The notes under the pieces are model-generated. The model did no database searches. It worked only from the letters and a program-made list of their open reading frames with translations, and was not told the origin of the DNA. A DNA stretch of 64,000 nucleotides from Nodosilinea sp. E11 (GTDB lineage: Bacteria; Cyanobacteriota; Cyanobacteriia; Phormidesmidales; Phormidesmidaceae). Made by a program: the position numbers and the translations under genes. The stretch is from NCBI RefSeq assembly GCF_032813545.1, contig NZ_CP136520.1, positions 3,590,001-3,654,000 of the forward strand, in the 5' to 3' direction. Shown in pieces: positions 46,558 through 55,931 of this stretch. Every line of letters begins with the position of its first letter. Within the stretch, counting starts at the first letter, position 1.

Positions 46558-46567
46558 AACCCAATGA

Positions 46568-47337
46568 CCCCTAGAATAGTGACAGAACCCCTAAACTTGC
46601 TCTTGCAGGAAAGCTGCCCAAGCAGACCTTTACCCCAGGAAGGCATGGTGTGATTCTTCACCTTGAAGGTTATATTCGATACTCAAAGTCTCTGGCTTTT
46701 ACGGAAGCTTTATAGTCGGGTAAAGCTCAGTGGCCCCTATCTTGATAAGCGATAAACACTGTTGCCAGAGTCTAGCAGGAGCCAAGCCAAGAACTGGGTC
46801 CACTCGTTGAGCCTTAAAAACTTGTTAAGGGAAAGCCCCACTGACTGATTCCCCAGATATGCTGGTACGCAAGATACCTCCTAACTGCGTCTCCAGCCCC
46901 GTCTGACTCCCTCTGTTGGTGTCATTTAGATGGGGCTGCTACTTTTAGACGATTTGCAGTCAACCTTTACAGTAATCAGACTTTTTTGCAGACCGGCGCA
47001 GCTTTGCTAGCGCCGGTCTATGTTGTGCCTTTTGAATACAGCAAAGCTAGGTTGCGGTAGCGCTGGCGATCGCCCTTGTGAGTGACCTCAAACCCTTGCC
47101 CTAGAACCGATTGCGCTATTTACCTTAAAGAAGGCGTAAAGAATGTCGTTGCAGATACAAATTTAAGGTGTTAGCCTAGAATGCTGTTCGCTATCTTGCG
47201 AATAAACCCGAAAACCAGCTTTTTTGGCCCTTACGGTTGAGCAGGCGCGATCGCAAGGGTAGCTGGTGACCGTTTTGTCCATGGCATTGCTTGTGGCTAG
47301 ATCTATCACAGGGTAGAGCTGGTGGTCGCCGTGGGCG
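46568..47337. other. Long intergenic region with candidate structured RNA
   Basis: No gene fits here. The part around 46894-47018 contains two hairpins (see the ncRNA entry). The rest includes a stretch near 46700-46760 with HindIII-like AAGCTT repeats but no symmetry, and the probable promoter of the RlpA-like gene near 47150-47330. Confidence 0.45.
46894..47018 (+). ncRNA. Candidate structured RNA (two hairpins)
   Basis: Hairpin 1: CAGCCCCGTCT (46894-46904) pairs with AGATGGGGCTG (46928-46938), 11 bp with one G-U pair. Hairpin 2: GACCGGCGC (46991-46999) pairs with GCGCCGGTC (47010-47018), perfect 9 bp with an inner AGC/GCT, and is followed by TATGTTGTGCCTTTT. Hairpin 2 looks like a terminator yet no coding gene ends nearby on this strand, so an independent small RNA is a reasonable reading. 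It is not any Yfr family that I can recognise. Confidence 0.4.
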
Positions 47338-47358
47338 TTGAGTTCAGCACACGCACAA

Positions 47359-48447
47359 ATGACGTTATTTGGACTAGTCTGGGCTGCATTTCTACCTCAT
47401 TACTCTGCTATCGTTCCCCAGTTTGAACCTGTGACGTTGCAACCGGCTAACCCCTACGCAGCAGCACACCTACAACGCCAATCTACGGTAGATCTAAGCG
47501 CTTCATCCCCCTATACTCCTCGCCACCTACAGGCTTTGGCGAACCAGCCCCTGACACTGCAACCCCAGCTCACCTGGCCGGCTACCGCTACTGTAGACTG
47601 GCAGCACTGGAGTGCAACTGCCGCCGTTGCCGTAGTTGATCGCGACCACACGGCCCACGCCAGTAGCGGTGTAACGGAGGTTGTCCGCACTGCCAATGTT
47701 TGTGGTGGCTATCATGTCGCCCTATCTAGCGATGTCTCCTCTGATGTCGCCCTATCTAGTGACGCAGAAGGGTTCACCATTCAAGTCAAAAATGTAGTCA
47801 TTGGCCGAGTCACGTCTCGCCCTGTCGCAGATGCCATTGCCCAGCAGCTTCGCCAAGCAATCCCCGTTTTAGAAGCCAGCCCCAGCAGTTTGATGCCTAG
47901 CCTGAGCCAGCACCACGCCGCTGCCCAAGTAGACGGTAAAACCGTATTGACGCTAGTTAGCCCCGATCAAACGGCAGCAACCACAGAGGGTAAGCCGCTT
48001 GCTCTCCAGGCCGCTCAGTGGGTAAACAACCTGCGTTTGGCCTTTGGGGCTGCTCCCTTAGATACGAGTCAGATGCAGATGGCCGCCCACGGCTTAGGCG
48101 AAACCCATCAGACCTTCGGTGGCATAGCATCGTGGTACGGGCCGTATTTTCATGGTCGGCAAACGGCTACCGGCGAGACCTTTAATCAACATGATCTAAC
48201 AGCCGCCCATAAAACCTTGCCCTTTGGCACTCATCTTAAGGTGCGTAACCAACTCAACGGCAAAACAGTAGTCGTGCGCATTAACGATCGCGGTCCTTAC
48301 ATTGAGGAGCGATCGCTCGATCTCTCCTACGCTGCCGCCCAATGCCTGGGAGGCGATGAAGTGGGCGTCATCCCTTACCAGGCGACGATCTTGGCCCCCG
48401 GATATCCCCACGCCTGGCGGGAAAACGTAGTAGCGACACGGCCTTAG
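47359..48447 (+). CDS. rlpA: RlpA-family septal-ring-type protein (double-psi beta-barrel)
   Basis: A 362-residue exported protein. The ATG at 47359 yields a short signal-like hydrophobic start ([17 protein letters not shown]); an in-frame TTG at 47338 is the alternative. The C-terminal DPBB domain (about residues 255-350) holds the RlpA pattern [19 protein letters not shown], then [20 protein letters not shown] and RGPY. RlpA proteins cleave denuded peptidoglycan. The middle region is long and low in conservation, with a 10-residue duplication VALSSD (nt 47714-47729 and 47744-47759). Confidence 0.87.
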   Translation: MTLFGLVWAAFLPHYSAIVPQFEPVTLQPANPYAAAHLQRQSTVDLSASSPYTPRHLQALANQPLTLQPQLTWPATATVDWQHWSATAAVAVVDRDHTAHASSGVTEVVRTANVCGGYHVALSSDVSSDVALSSDAEGFTIQVKNVVIGRVTSRPVADAIAQQLRQAIPVLEASPSSLMPSLSQHHAAAQVDGKTVLTLVSPDQTAATTEGKPLALQAAQWVNNLRLAFGAAPLDTSQMQMAAHGLGETHQTFGGIASWYGPYFHGRQTATGETFNQHDLTAAHKTLPFGTHLKVRNQLNGKTVVVRINDRGPYIEERSLDLSYAAAQCLGGDEVGVIPYQATILAPGYPHAWRENVVATRP

Positions 48448-48484
48448 CCGGAATCATAGCTCTAGCCAATCAGGTTAAGCCAGG

Positions 48485-48587
48485 TCCGTCATTCCTGCCT
48501 AGAGCCTGCCCCCGCGAAGGCGTGGGACGGGAATCCACTAGCCCGTCATTGCTCTCGAATGGATTCCCGTCGCCACGGGAATGACAG
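48485..48587. repeat. Two opposed CCGTCATTCCCG-type repeats
   Basis: CCGTCATTCCTGCC and CCCGCGAAGGCGTGGGACGG, then GGGAATCCACTAG, run rightwards. CCCGTCATTG, then GGATTCCCGTCGCCACGGGAATGAC, run as the opposed copy ending at 48587. Together they can fold into a cruciform downstream of the RlpA gene stop at 48447. It is the best-preserved pair of this dispersed family in the window. Confidence 0.65.
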
Positions 48588-48678
48588 ACCGCGATCGTTG
48601 CAAACCAAGCGTCCTAATCCTGTCGGCTATGGCCATAAGCAGGATGCCAAGTCCCGCAAGCTCTCGGTGAGAACTGTT

Positions 48679-49731
48679 CTAGGCTCGCCACTTGAGCAGC
48701 TGCGTTTTGACCGGAGTCACAAACTCGCGGTCTTCGGCTTGGGAGCGCTGGTACTCTTTTTTGAGCTGGTAGTACCAGCGGGCCAAGGTGTCAGAATCTT
48801 TGATCAGCCGCAGCACCGTTTCGTGCTTGAGCCCCTCCTGCTGTTTGATCACAACATCGCGATCCTGGCCCAAGAATGAGCGAATCAGGGTTGGCAGAAT
48901 GGGTTTAAGGAGACCACCCCAGGGCAAATCCCAGTACAGCTGAAAGGTGACGTCGGTTTGGTCATCGGTGAGCGGCGTTACAGTAGTGAGGTTTACCACC
49001 CGGTGCTTGGCGGTGGTGGTTTCTTCGGTACGCACGCCGGGCAAGTAAAAGATAATTTCGTTGTCGGGTACGCCGCCGATCAGCCAATAGCCATAGCCCA
49101 TACTTTCGCCCATACGGTGCTTACGCATGGTAAAGCCGTAGGTGGAAGGGTCAAACCACTTAATTTCGTCGTTGAGGGTGGCCCCACGCCACCACCAGGA
49201 GCGATGCACAAAAGGTGAATGGGCCGGATCCATCAGCCCGACTACGGCGTGGTCGAGGTAGCAGGGGAAACGCATGGTGTAGGTAACCTGGGGCTTTACC
49301 TCGTCGTCAAAGCCCGGTACACGGGGAATGTCGAAGCGGGGAGGCTGGGGGTTGGCAGGGTCAACGATATAGACCCACACATTGCCCTGCACCTCTTTAA
49401 CCTCATAATTCCGCACATCAAAGCGGCTGAGATCCATCTGCTGCTCGGGCATCAGGGAAGGAATTTCAGTGCACTGGCCATTTTCGTTAAACCGCCAGCC
49501 GTGGTAGCAGCACTCGACCTCGGTGCCGTCGAAGCGACCGCAGCTGAGGGGCACCGCCCGGTGGGGGCAAATATCGCGAATGGCAAAGGCTTTACCCTGC
49601 TCGGTGCGGCCAAACAAAATCGGCTCGTTGAGCAAGGTTTTGGCCACCATCTTGCCCCGCTTGAGCGCGTGGCTGGGCATGGCATGGTACCAGATGTTGC
49701 GTAGCAGGTAGATGTCGTTGACGGCAACCAC
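48679..49731 (-). CDS. Rieske-type oxygenase (pheophorbide-a-oxygenase-like)
   Basis: A 350-residue iron-sulphur oxygenase. The Rieske [2Fe-2S] ligands are Cys55/His57 (ICPHRAVPL) and Cys74/His77 (ECCYHGW). The mononuclear iron site is seen as Asp168, His171 and His176 in LMDPAHSPFVHRSWWW. A C-terminal domain follows without further known motifs. The family oxidises aromatic rings or pigments; a role in chlorophyll breakdown or modification is suggested by family only. It is a single gene with no reductase adjacent. Start at 49731. Confidence 0.87.
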   Translation of the reverse strand: MVAVNDIYLLRNIWYHAMPSHALKRGKMVAKTLLNEPILFGRTEQGKAFAIRDICPHRAVPLSCGRFDGTEVECCYHGWRFNENGQCTEIPSLMPEQQMDLSRFDVRNYEVKEVQGNVWVYIVDPANPQPPRFDIPRVPGFDDEVKPQVTYTMRFPCYLDHAVVGLMDPAHSPFVHRSWWWRGATLNDEIKWFDPSTYGFTMRKHRMGESMGYGYWLIGGVPDNEIIFYLPGVRTEETTTAKHRVVNLTTVTPLTDDQTDVTFQLYWDLPWGGLLKPILPTLIRSFLGQDRDVVIKQQEGLKHETVLRLIKDSDTLARWYYQLKKEYQRSQAEDREFVTPVKTQLLKWRA

Positions 49732-49938
49732 AAGTTTTTCAGAGGGTTAGGGATTGAAGCGATTAATACTGTAGCAGAGGTTTGGTAGGTCCAAAGCAAT
49801 CCTAGACCAGTTGAGGAAGCAGGCCTATCATAGATCCTTAAGGTTTAACAATGATTCATTGAGGGCTTTAAAAACCCCTCAGCATAAGCAAACTACATGT
49901 GAATGCTAACTCAACTCTACTTCGGAACGTAATGGTAA

Positions 49939-51240
49939 ATGACGGAACAGAAATATGATGTTTTCCTGTGCCATAACAGTGAGGACAAGCATCTTGTTAT
50001 TCAAATTGCCAAGCAGCTTAAGGAAAGAGGACTAAAACCATGGTTAGATGAATGGGAACTAAAGCCAGGTACAGTTTGGCAAATTGCTCTAGAGCACCAA
50101 ATTGAGACCATCAGTTCTGCAGTAGTCTTTGTAGGTCAGCGGGGAATTGGACCGTGGCAAAGAGAAGAGATCTTAGCGTTTCTCCAAGAATTCAAAAGCA
50201 CTGAACGACCAGTTATTCCTGCAATTTTAGCTAATGCTAGAAGCCAACCAAAGCTTCCTATATTCTTGCGAAATCGCCATTGGGTAGACTTTCGGAAAGA
50301 GAATCCCGATCCATTGTCCCAATTAATTTGGGGGATTACTGGCCGAAAGCAGCCTCTAAACAAAACTGAGAAAAATAAAAATGATTCAAATGCCAGAGAA
50401 AAAGCTTCACTCAGCTTGTCTAAGAAAAGCGAAATTCGTTCATCCAAAATTCAATATATTGAACTCAAGCCTGGCAATGGCTTGCCAGCTTTATTGAAGG
50501 GCAAAGATAATATCCAGACAAGGGTGAGTCAGATAAGATTTTTTGTTCAAGAGATGGGAGGAGGAATTGAATTGGAAATGATCCTAATTCCCAAGGAAGA
50601 TCTTTTGAGTGTAGAGGGCATGAGAATTGAATCATTTTTCATGAGCAAATATCCAATCACTCAAGCGCAATGGAAAGCTGCCTCATGCCTACCGAAAATC
50701 GACATTACCTTAAGTTCCTTGCCTTCTAAGTTTAAGGGGGAAAAGAATCCAGTTGAATCCATTTCCTGGCATGAGGCAATAGAATTTTGTAAGCGACTCT
50801 CATTCTTGTCTGGCATCTCTTACAGATTGCCATCAGAATCGGAGTGGGAATACGCATGCCGTGCAGGAACAACTTCTAAATTTCATTTCGGTAACTCCGT
50901 TAGTAAAAAATTCGCCAATTTCCTGGGAGATAATGACTCTTGTTCTGGAAGAAGTCCAACTCCTGTAGATTTCTTCCCCTATCCCAACTCATTTGGCCTA
51001 TACGATATGCATGGAAATGTTTATGAGTGGTGCTTAGATAACTGGCGTAACAAGCCGAGTCTTTCCACAGAACCCTTTGATTTACAGGAGAATCTTTTAA
51101 CAGAAAGTATTCGCGTGATCAGAGGTGGGTCATGGCGAGATTTATCTTCAGGATGTCACTCATCTCACAGGCAGAGAAAAAAGTCAATTTCAAAAGAAGA
51201 CTTTGTCGGATTTCGAATAGTAGCTTCAGATCAGCTTTAG
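49939..51240 (+). CDS. TIR-FGE/SUMF1 fusion protein
   Basis: A 433-residue protein. The TIR domain (about 1-135) shows YDVFLCHNSEDKHLVIQIAK, WLDEWELKPGTVW and IGPWQREEI. The last aligns with the WVHKEI motif of NADase TIRs, so the catalytic Glu is Glu77. A Lys/Ser-rich linker (140-170) leads to an FGE/SUMF1-like domain (about 205-430) with MSKYPITQAQWKA, NPVESISWHEAIEFCKRLS, RLPSESEWEYACRAG, DMHGNVYEWCLDNW and RVIRGGSW. Only one of the two FGE catalytic Cys is kept (GCHSSHR); the other position is Asp, so it is likely a binding fold. Base composition is much more AT-rich than flanking genes. Confidence 0.85.
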   Translation: MTEQKYDVFLCHNSEDKHLVIQIAKQLKERGLKPWLDEWELKPGTVWQIALEHQIETISSAVVFVGQRGIGPWQREEILAFLQEFKSTERPVIPAILANARSQPKLPIFLRNRHWVDFRKENPDPLSQLIWGITGRKQPLNKTEKNKNDSNAREKASLSLSKKSEIRSSKIQYIELKPGNGLPALLKGKDNIQTRVSQIRFFVQEMGGGIELEMILIPKEDLLSVEGMRIESFFMSKYPITQAQWKAASCLPKIDITLSSLPSKFKGEKNPVESISWHEAIEFCKRLSFLSGISYRLPSESEWEYACRAGTTSKFHFGNSVSKKFANFLGDNDSCSGRSPTPVDFFPYPNSFGLYDMHGNVYEWCLDNWRNKPSLSTEPFDLQENLLTESIRVIRGGSWRDLSSGCHSSHRQRKKSISKEDFVGFRIVASDQL

Positions 51241-51282
51241 TTGATCAATGGTTAATATTTTTCTTAATCACGATTAAAATTT

Positions 51283-51483
51283 ATGCAATTAATCTATTTC
51301 TTGATAGCAATGCTTTTAGGTGCAGTTCTTTTCAACTCTTTTCACAAGCAGTTGAAAAGAATATCGAGAAAGATGAAGAGGCTTTTTGATTTTCTTGATG
51401 GCTCTGAAAAGACCTATGTGTCTCCTCACACAAGAAAAGTGTCAGTCAGGGGTTACAAGCGACGCAAAAAAAGAAAAAAGTAA
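51283..51483 (+). CDS. Small basic membrane protein downstream of the TIR-FGE gene
   Basis: A 66-residue frame 42 bp after the TIR-FGE gene on the same strand. It has one N-terminal membrane helix (about 1-20, LIYFLIAMLLGAVLFN) and then a very basic tail (KQLKRISRKMKRL and YKRRKKRKK). It shares the AT-rich composition of the TIR-FGE gene, which supports a shared origin. No known family. It could anchor or regulate the neighbour, or be unrelated. Confidence 0.5.
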   Translation: MQLIYFLIAMLLGAVLFNSFHKQLKRISRKMKRLFDFLDGSEKTYVSPHTRKVSVRGYKRRKKRKK

Positions 51484-51592
51484 TGCTTTTTCAATAGTAC
51501 AACAAGGCGTCTAATTTGCCAGCGGCGAGGGTTTAGCTGAGAATTCAGAACGGTAATCATCGCCAGCAGGCCCAGCCCTAAGCTACGACGAA

Positions 51593-51635
51593 CACAGCCA
51601 AGGGAACCCCTAAAACATGGATTCCCTTGGCTGTG
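51593..51635. terminator. Terminator of ftsH (perfect 14-bp stem)
   Basis: CACAGCCAAGGGAA (51593-51606) pairs with TTCCCTTGGCTGTG (51622-51635) across 15 nt. It sits 8 bp past the ftsH stop and also faces the TIR-FGE set from the other side. Confidence 0.78.
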
Positions 51636-51642
51636 ATAGTGA

Positions 51643-53508
51643 TTAACCCACTAGCTGGGGGTCTTGCACTTGCTTGAGCTGTTCCCGCAGGGGTGGGCCT
51701 TCGATCACCTCGTCCTCTAGCAGCTGCTGAGCTAGGGTTTCTAGCAATTCACGGTTCTGCTTGAGAATGTCGAGAGCGCGTTGGTGGCCTTCTTCAACGA
51801 TGGACTTAACCTCTTCGTCGATCGCCTTGGCGGTCTCCTCGCTAATGGGGCGGCGAGCGTTGGGCATGCCACCGTCGAGGAAGGCATTGCGCTGGGCGCG
51901 ATCGTAGGCGAGGGGACCCAGCACCTGGCTCATGCCGTAGGTGGTGACCATTTGCTCGGCCAGGTCGGTAGCCCGTTGCAGGTCATTCGATGCGCCAGTG
52001 GTGATGCTGCCGAAGATGATCTCTTCGGCGGAGCGCCCGCCTAGCAGGGTGGCAATTTGCCCCTTGAGCTCGGCCTCATCGCGCAGGAAGCGATCTTCGG
52101 TAGGTAGTTGCAGGGTGTAGCCCAGAGCCGCCATACCGCGCGGCACGATGGAGATCTTTTCAACTTCGTCAGTGCCGGGCATCATTGCGCCCACTAGGGC
52201 GTGGCCAACTTCGTGGTAAGCGACAATTTTCTTCTCTTTGTCGTTAAGCACGCGGCTCTTTTTCTCTAGACCGGCGACCACACGCTCGATCGCTTCGCCA
52301 AAGTCTTCTTGCTCGACCATGGTGCTGCCACGGCGAGCGGCTAGCAGGGCAGCCTCGTTCACCAGGTTAGCCAGGTCAGCGCCGGCAAAACCGGGGGTGC
52401 GAGTAGCCGTAGATTTGAGATCGACGGTGTCGGCCAGCTTGACATCTTTGGCGTGGATTTTGAGAATGGCTTCACGACCCTTGAGATCGGGGCGATCGAC
52501 CAGGACCTGGCGATCGAAACGACCGGGACGCAGCAGGGCGGGGTCGAGGGTTTCGGGCCGGTTGGTGGCAGCCAGGACGATCACCGTAGTGTCGCCCGCC
52601 TCAAAGCCGTCCATTTCGGTGAGCAGCTGGTTGAGGGTCTGCTCGCGCTCGTCGTTGCCACCGTACATGCCGTTGGAGGAGCGCGATTTGCCGATCGCAT
52701 CTAGCTCATCAATAAAGACAATACAGGGCGACTGTTTCTTGGCTTGATCAAATAGATCGCGCACGCGGGAAGAGCCGACGCCGACAAACAGCTCGACAAA
52801 TTCTGAACCGGAAATGCTGAAGAAAGGAACTCCCGCCTCACCAGCTACGGCTTTGGCCATCAGGGTTTTACCGGTACCGGGAGGGCCGACCAGCAGCACG
52901 CCTTTGGGAATTTTGGCTCCCAGATCAGTAAAACGCTTAGGGGTTTTCAGAAAGTCAACGACTTCTACTAGCTCGGTTTTGGCCTCTTCAACCCCGGCTA
53001 CATCATCAAAGGTGATCTTACCGGCGTCACCTTCGACATAGACCTTAGCCTTGCTCTTACCGATGGAGAGCGCCCCCTGAGGACCGCCACCACCGCGAGC
53101 CAAAAAGAATCGCCAGACGCCAATGAAGATCAGCGGCGGAATCACCCAGCTGAGCAAACTGCCAAACCACTGACCTTTGGGCGGCGGCACGGCGGCAAAC
53201 TCGACACCGTTGTCTTCTAGCCGCTGGGGCAGTTGTAGGTCGAAAATTGGGGTGGTGGTATAGATATCGCCCGGTTCGCCCGTGGTGGGGTCTTTGACCT
53301 GGTAGCGAATCTCGTTTTGCCCCACCGAGGCCCGCACGACTTCTTGCTCGTCGATGCGGTGGATGAACATACTGTAGGGTTCGCGGGCGGTTTGGCTACC
53401 GAAGCCCGAAAAGACAATGTTGAGCAGCAATAAACCAGTGGCGGCCCAGAGGACGATGTTGGCGATTTGCCGCGATCGCGGCGGCTGAGGATTTTTATTA
53501 ACAGGCAT
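51643..53508 (-). CDS. ftsH: ATP-dependent zinc metalloprotease FtsH
   Basis: A 621-residue membrane-bound AAA+ protease. Two membrane helices lie at about residues 17-37 and 113-135. Walker [13 protein letters not shown] and the pore-loop region ([21 protein letters not shown]) are present, with Walker [10 protein letters not shown] and the second region of homology [19 protein letters not shown]. The zinc site is HEVGH. In cyanobacteria several FtsH proteins degrade damaged D1 and other membrane proteins; the sequence does not settle which paralogue this is. No operon partners. Confidence 0.97.
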   Translation of the reverse strand: MPVNKNPQPPRSRQIANIVLWAATGLLLLNIVFSGFGSQTAREPYSMFIHRIDEQEVVRASVGQNEIRYQVKDPTTGEPGDIYTTTPIFDLQLPQRLEDNGVEFAAVPPPKGQWFGSLLSWVIPPLIFIGVWRFFLARGGGGPQGALSIGKSKAKVYVEGDAGKITFDDVAGVEEAKTELVEVVDFLKTPKRFTDLGAKIPKGVLLVGPPGTGKTLMAKAVAGEAGVPFFSISGSEFVELFVGVGSSRVRDLFDQAKKQSPCIVFIDELDAIGKSRSSNGMYGGNDEREQTLNQLLTEMDGFEAGDTTVIVLAATNRPETLDPALLRPGRFDRQVLVDRPDLKGREAILKIHAKDVKLADTVDLKSTATRTPGFAGADLANLVNEAALLAARRGSTMVEQEDFGEAIERVVAGLEKKSRVLNDKEKKIVAYHEVGHALVGAMMPGTDEVEKISIVPRGMAALGYTLQLPTEDRFLRDEAELKGQIATLLGGRSAEEIIFGSITTGASNDLQRATDLAEQMVTTYGMSQVLGPLAYDRAQRNAFLDGGMPNARRPISEETAKAIDEEVKSIVEEGHQRALDILKQNRELLETLAQQLLEDEVIEGPPLREQLKQVQDPQLVG

Positions 53509-53662
53509 AGGTCAAGTATTGAATTTTGGATTGAGGATTGTGGCGGGGCGATCGCCTCTTTTATTAGGCTTGCGGCATTAGGGTGGGCTAGGCTTTTCCG
53601 GATTTTGCACTGTTTAGTCTCGCTACCATACTGGATCCTGTCTGGTTACTCCCAGTTCAGCA

Positions 53663-53689
53663 GGGCGCAGGCCATGCGCCCCTACGGTT
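53663..53689 (+). repeat. REP-like hairpin with CTACGGTT tail
   Basis: GGGCGCAGGCCATGCGCCC is followed by CTACGGTT. The stem GGGCGCA/TGCGCCC is perfect. It shares its tail with the elements at 18557, 55639 and 55879. It lies between ftsH and the YkvA gene. Confidence 0.6.
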
Positions 53690-53754
53690 TGGCTTTTTGA
53701 GAACCGGGATTATGCAATTCAGATTTGGGATAACCCACCGCTAGGGAATCTCTG

Positions 53755-54045
53755 CTAGTTAAAATCCACATCGACAGTGGTATTGGCGGCATCGGGGGCG
53801 TCGGCCCGCAGACCCGACTGCTTTTTGTTGGTCAACCCCGACAGCACAATCTGCGACAGGGCACCCACAAACATCGAAGCCACCACGGCATCATCCACCA
53901 ACCCCAAGATGGGGATAAAGTCGGGGAGCACGTCAATGGGGCTGAGTAGGTACAACAGCGTTGCCCCTACCATCAGCCAGCGATATTTTGGATTTTCGAG
54001 GGTGGTTTTGTACCAGGTGTAGAAAGATTGTACGGGGGAACTCAT
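53755..54045 (-). CDS. YkvA-family (DUF1232) small membrane protein
   Basis: A 96-residue protein. The DUF1232 motif LLYLLSPIDVLPDFIPILGL, then VDDAVVASMFV, lies at about residues 30-62, with one or two hydrophobic helices. It occurs widely, also in plastids, and its function is not settled. The gene is upstream of the aldehyde dehydrogenase on the opposite side of a 95-bp gap, both on the minus strand, so co-transcription is possible. Confidence 0.88.
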   Translation of the reverse strand: MSSPVQSFYTWYKTTLENPKYRWLMVGATLLYLLSPIDVLPDFIPILGLVDDAVVASMFVGALSQIVLSGLTNKKQSGLRADAPDAANTTVDVDFN

Positions 54046-54140
54046 GGGGCTGGGTTGAACGCGATGGCTTTATGGTGCCATGGAACCCCTGGGTTGCCCC
54101 TTGGTGGATAGCCGCCCGGTAACGGGGCGAGGGCCGAACC

Positions 54141-55541
54141 CTAACCTGCCCGCAGGTGCCAGGCGCGGGGCTGCAAAAACGTATAAAGGCCTGCCTGTGA
54201 AAGGGTGGTCCCCAGGCCCGAGTGGCCACGACCGCTCCAGGGCAGGCGAGGGCTGACGCGATCGCAGCAGTTCCAATACGCGCTCCCAGTTTTGATCTGG
54301 CGCAGAATGTCCACGGCCCGATCACGCTCCGTCCCATACACTGCCGCCGTCAGCCCGTAGGGCGTATCTTGCATCAGCGCCACGGCTTCTGCATCGCTGG
54401 CCACCCGCTGTATGCCAATTACTGGGCCAAAGGTTTCTTCTTGCATCACAGTCATGGTGTGGTTGACCTCGGTGAGCACCGTGGGGGCAAAGTACCAACC
54501 GGGGCGATCGAGGGTTTGCCCACCGCAGCACAGCGTGGCTCCTTTCGCCAGGGCATCTGTGACCTGTTCTGCCAAGACGCTGAGCTGCGGCTTGCGGCTC
54601 ACCGGGCCAAGATAGGTGTCTGAATCGGTGGGGTCGCCCAGCTTAAACCCTCGTACCGTTGCCAGAAATGCCTCAAAAAACTCGTCATAGACTTCGGTGT
54701 GAACGTAGATGCGCTCTACCGCACAGCAGCTCTGGCCATTGTTGTAGAATGCGCCATCTGCCAGCGCCGCCGCCGCCACCGCCCCGTTTGCATCGGCGCA
54801 GACGTAGGCTGGGTCTTTGCCCCCCAGTTCTAGCTGGGTACGAATTAATTTGGGAGCCGTGGCGATCGCAATCTTTTGCCCTGTGGCGTAGGAGCCCGTA
54901 AAGAACACACCATCGATCGGTTGCTCCAGCAGCGCCGCCCCCGTTAGCCCTGAGCCAATTACAGGGATGAAAATGTCCTGGGGAATGCCGGATGCGTGGA
55001 GCAGATCTGCGATCGCCCCTCCGGTCAACGTGGCAAACTCCGACGGCTTATACAGCACCGCATTGCCCATCAGCAGCGCCGGAATGAAGACATTGCCCCC
55101 CACAAAGTAGGGATAGTTCCAGGCCGAAATGTTGGCGATTACCCCCAAGGGGTCGTGGCCGATCACCTCCTCCAATGACCCCATTCCCGGTAGAGCACCC
55201 GCTGGCTCTGCATAAACCCGCTCTAGGGACAGCACGCGATCGGCATTCTCCACAAAGAAATCGATCCGCCCCGGCACCGCCAGAATTTCGTTGCGGGCCT
55301 GGGTAATCGGCTTGCCGGTTTCTGAGGTTAGCAGTGCCGCGAGAGCATCCACCCGCTCCACCAGCAGCTCTCGAAACCGCAGGATGGGCTTGATGCGATC
55401 GGCCAGAGGCAGCGCCGCCCACCCCGGTTGAGCCGCCCGTGCTCGGGCATATTTTTCGGCGACGGCGGCTTTATCATCTACCGGCATTTCTTGAATCAAT
55501 GCCTCAGTGGCGGGGTTGATGATCGAGAGTAGGTTGGCCAT
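54141..55541 (-). CDS. Aldehyde dehydrogenase family protein
   Basis: A 466-residue NAD(P)-dependent aldehyde dehydrogenase. NNGQSCCAVERIYV carries the catalytic Cys, LELGGKDPAYV the base, ISAWNYPYFVGGNVF binds the cofactor, and ETFGPVIGIQ closes the domain. The ATG at 55541 gives a conserved start; an in-frame GTG-type start at 55610 would add 23 residues. The iron alcohol dehydrogenase lies about 390 bp upstream on the same strand, and the GS-like ligase further up; all three could form a catabolic set in which an alcohol becomes an acid. Confidence 0.9.
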   Translation of the reverse strand: MANLLSIINPATEALIQEMPVDDKAAVAEKYARARAAQPGWAALPLADRIKPILRFRELLVERVDALAALLTSETGKPITQARNEILAVPGRIDFFVENADRVLSLERVYAEPAGALPGMGSLEEVIGHDPLGVIANISAWNYPYFVGGNVFIPALLMGNAVLYKPSEFATLTGGAIADLLHASGIPQDIFIPVIGSGLTGAALLEQPIDGVFFTGSYATGQKIAIATAPKLIRTQLELGGKDPAYVCADANGAVAAAALADGAFYNNGQSCCAVERIYVHTEVYDEFFEAFLATVRGFKLGDPTDSDTYLGPVSRKPQLSVLAEQVTDALAKGATLCCGGQTLDRPGWYFAPTVLTEVNHTMTVMQEETFGPVIGIQRVASDAEAVALMQDTPYGLTAAVYGTERDRAVDILRQIKTGSAYWNCCDRVSPRLPWSGRGHSGLGTTLSQAGLYTFLQPRAWHLRAG

Positions 55542-55638
55542 GGCGCGGGGAGTTAAGTGAGTCGTTGGTTGATGGTTTTGGCGCGGGGTGGATGGTGGGC
55601 AGTGCCCCAAGGGTTGTGGTTATTTGGCTGGGGTAAAT

Positions 55639-55663
55639 GGTGGGCAATGCCCACTCTACGGTT
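55639..55663 (+). repeat. REP-like hairpin with CTACGGTT tail
   Basis: GGTGGGCAATGCCCACTCTACGGTT, given as 55639-55663. The stem is GTGGGCA/TGCCCAC, and the tail is shared with the other copies. Confidence 0.6.
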
Positions 55664-55878
55664 GCTGAGGTGACTTGCAGAGAAGGACAGGTTCATTAGC
55701 GGAACAGTGGTTTAAACCGATGATCAGTCAGTCCTTTCCGTGAGGTCAAGGACGACGGAACGTCCTTGTCGACGGGGGTCTGGGGCCAGCGAAATGGCCC
55801 CGGCGATAGGTTTGGCTTTAGACCCAGATTGTGCGCCGCGATCGCAGGAGATTAGCAAAGTAGAGAATTTGCTTGAGT

Positions 55879-55910
55879 GGTGCATCGCTGCGCGGATGCA
55901 CCCTACGGTT
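55879..55910 (+). repeat. REP-like hairpin with CTACGGTT tail
   Basis: GGTGCATCGCTGCGCGGATG leads to CACCCTACGGTT. The stem GGTGCATC(CG)/GGATGCACC is imperfect in the centre, and the tail is conserved. Confidence 0.6.
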
Positions 55911-55931
55911 GGAGGGCAAAGCGCAGAGCGA

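Larger units (their letters stand above)
55542..55931. other. Intergenic region with several REP-like hairpins
   Basis: About 390 bp between alcohol and aldehyde dehydrogenase genes. It carries two REP-like copies (55639 and 55879) and a further GGTGGGCAGTGCCC near 55594. No ORF appears real. The repeats suggest slow expansion of non-coding DNA inside what could be one operon. Confidence 0.5.

Noticed and set aside
46358..46567. A 69-codon plus-strand frame opposite the small membrane ORF
   Set aside because: Pro/Arg/Ser-rich with no signal or helix; it looks like a shadow of the opposite strand.
48485..48587. CRISPR-like repeats
   Set aside because: There are only two opposed copies without spacers of even length and no cas genes.
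49939..51240. TIR-FGE gene as the variable protein of a diversity-generating retroelement
   Set aside because: FGE-like folds are common retroelement targets, but I see no reverse transcriptase, accessory gene or template repeat within the window.
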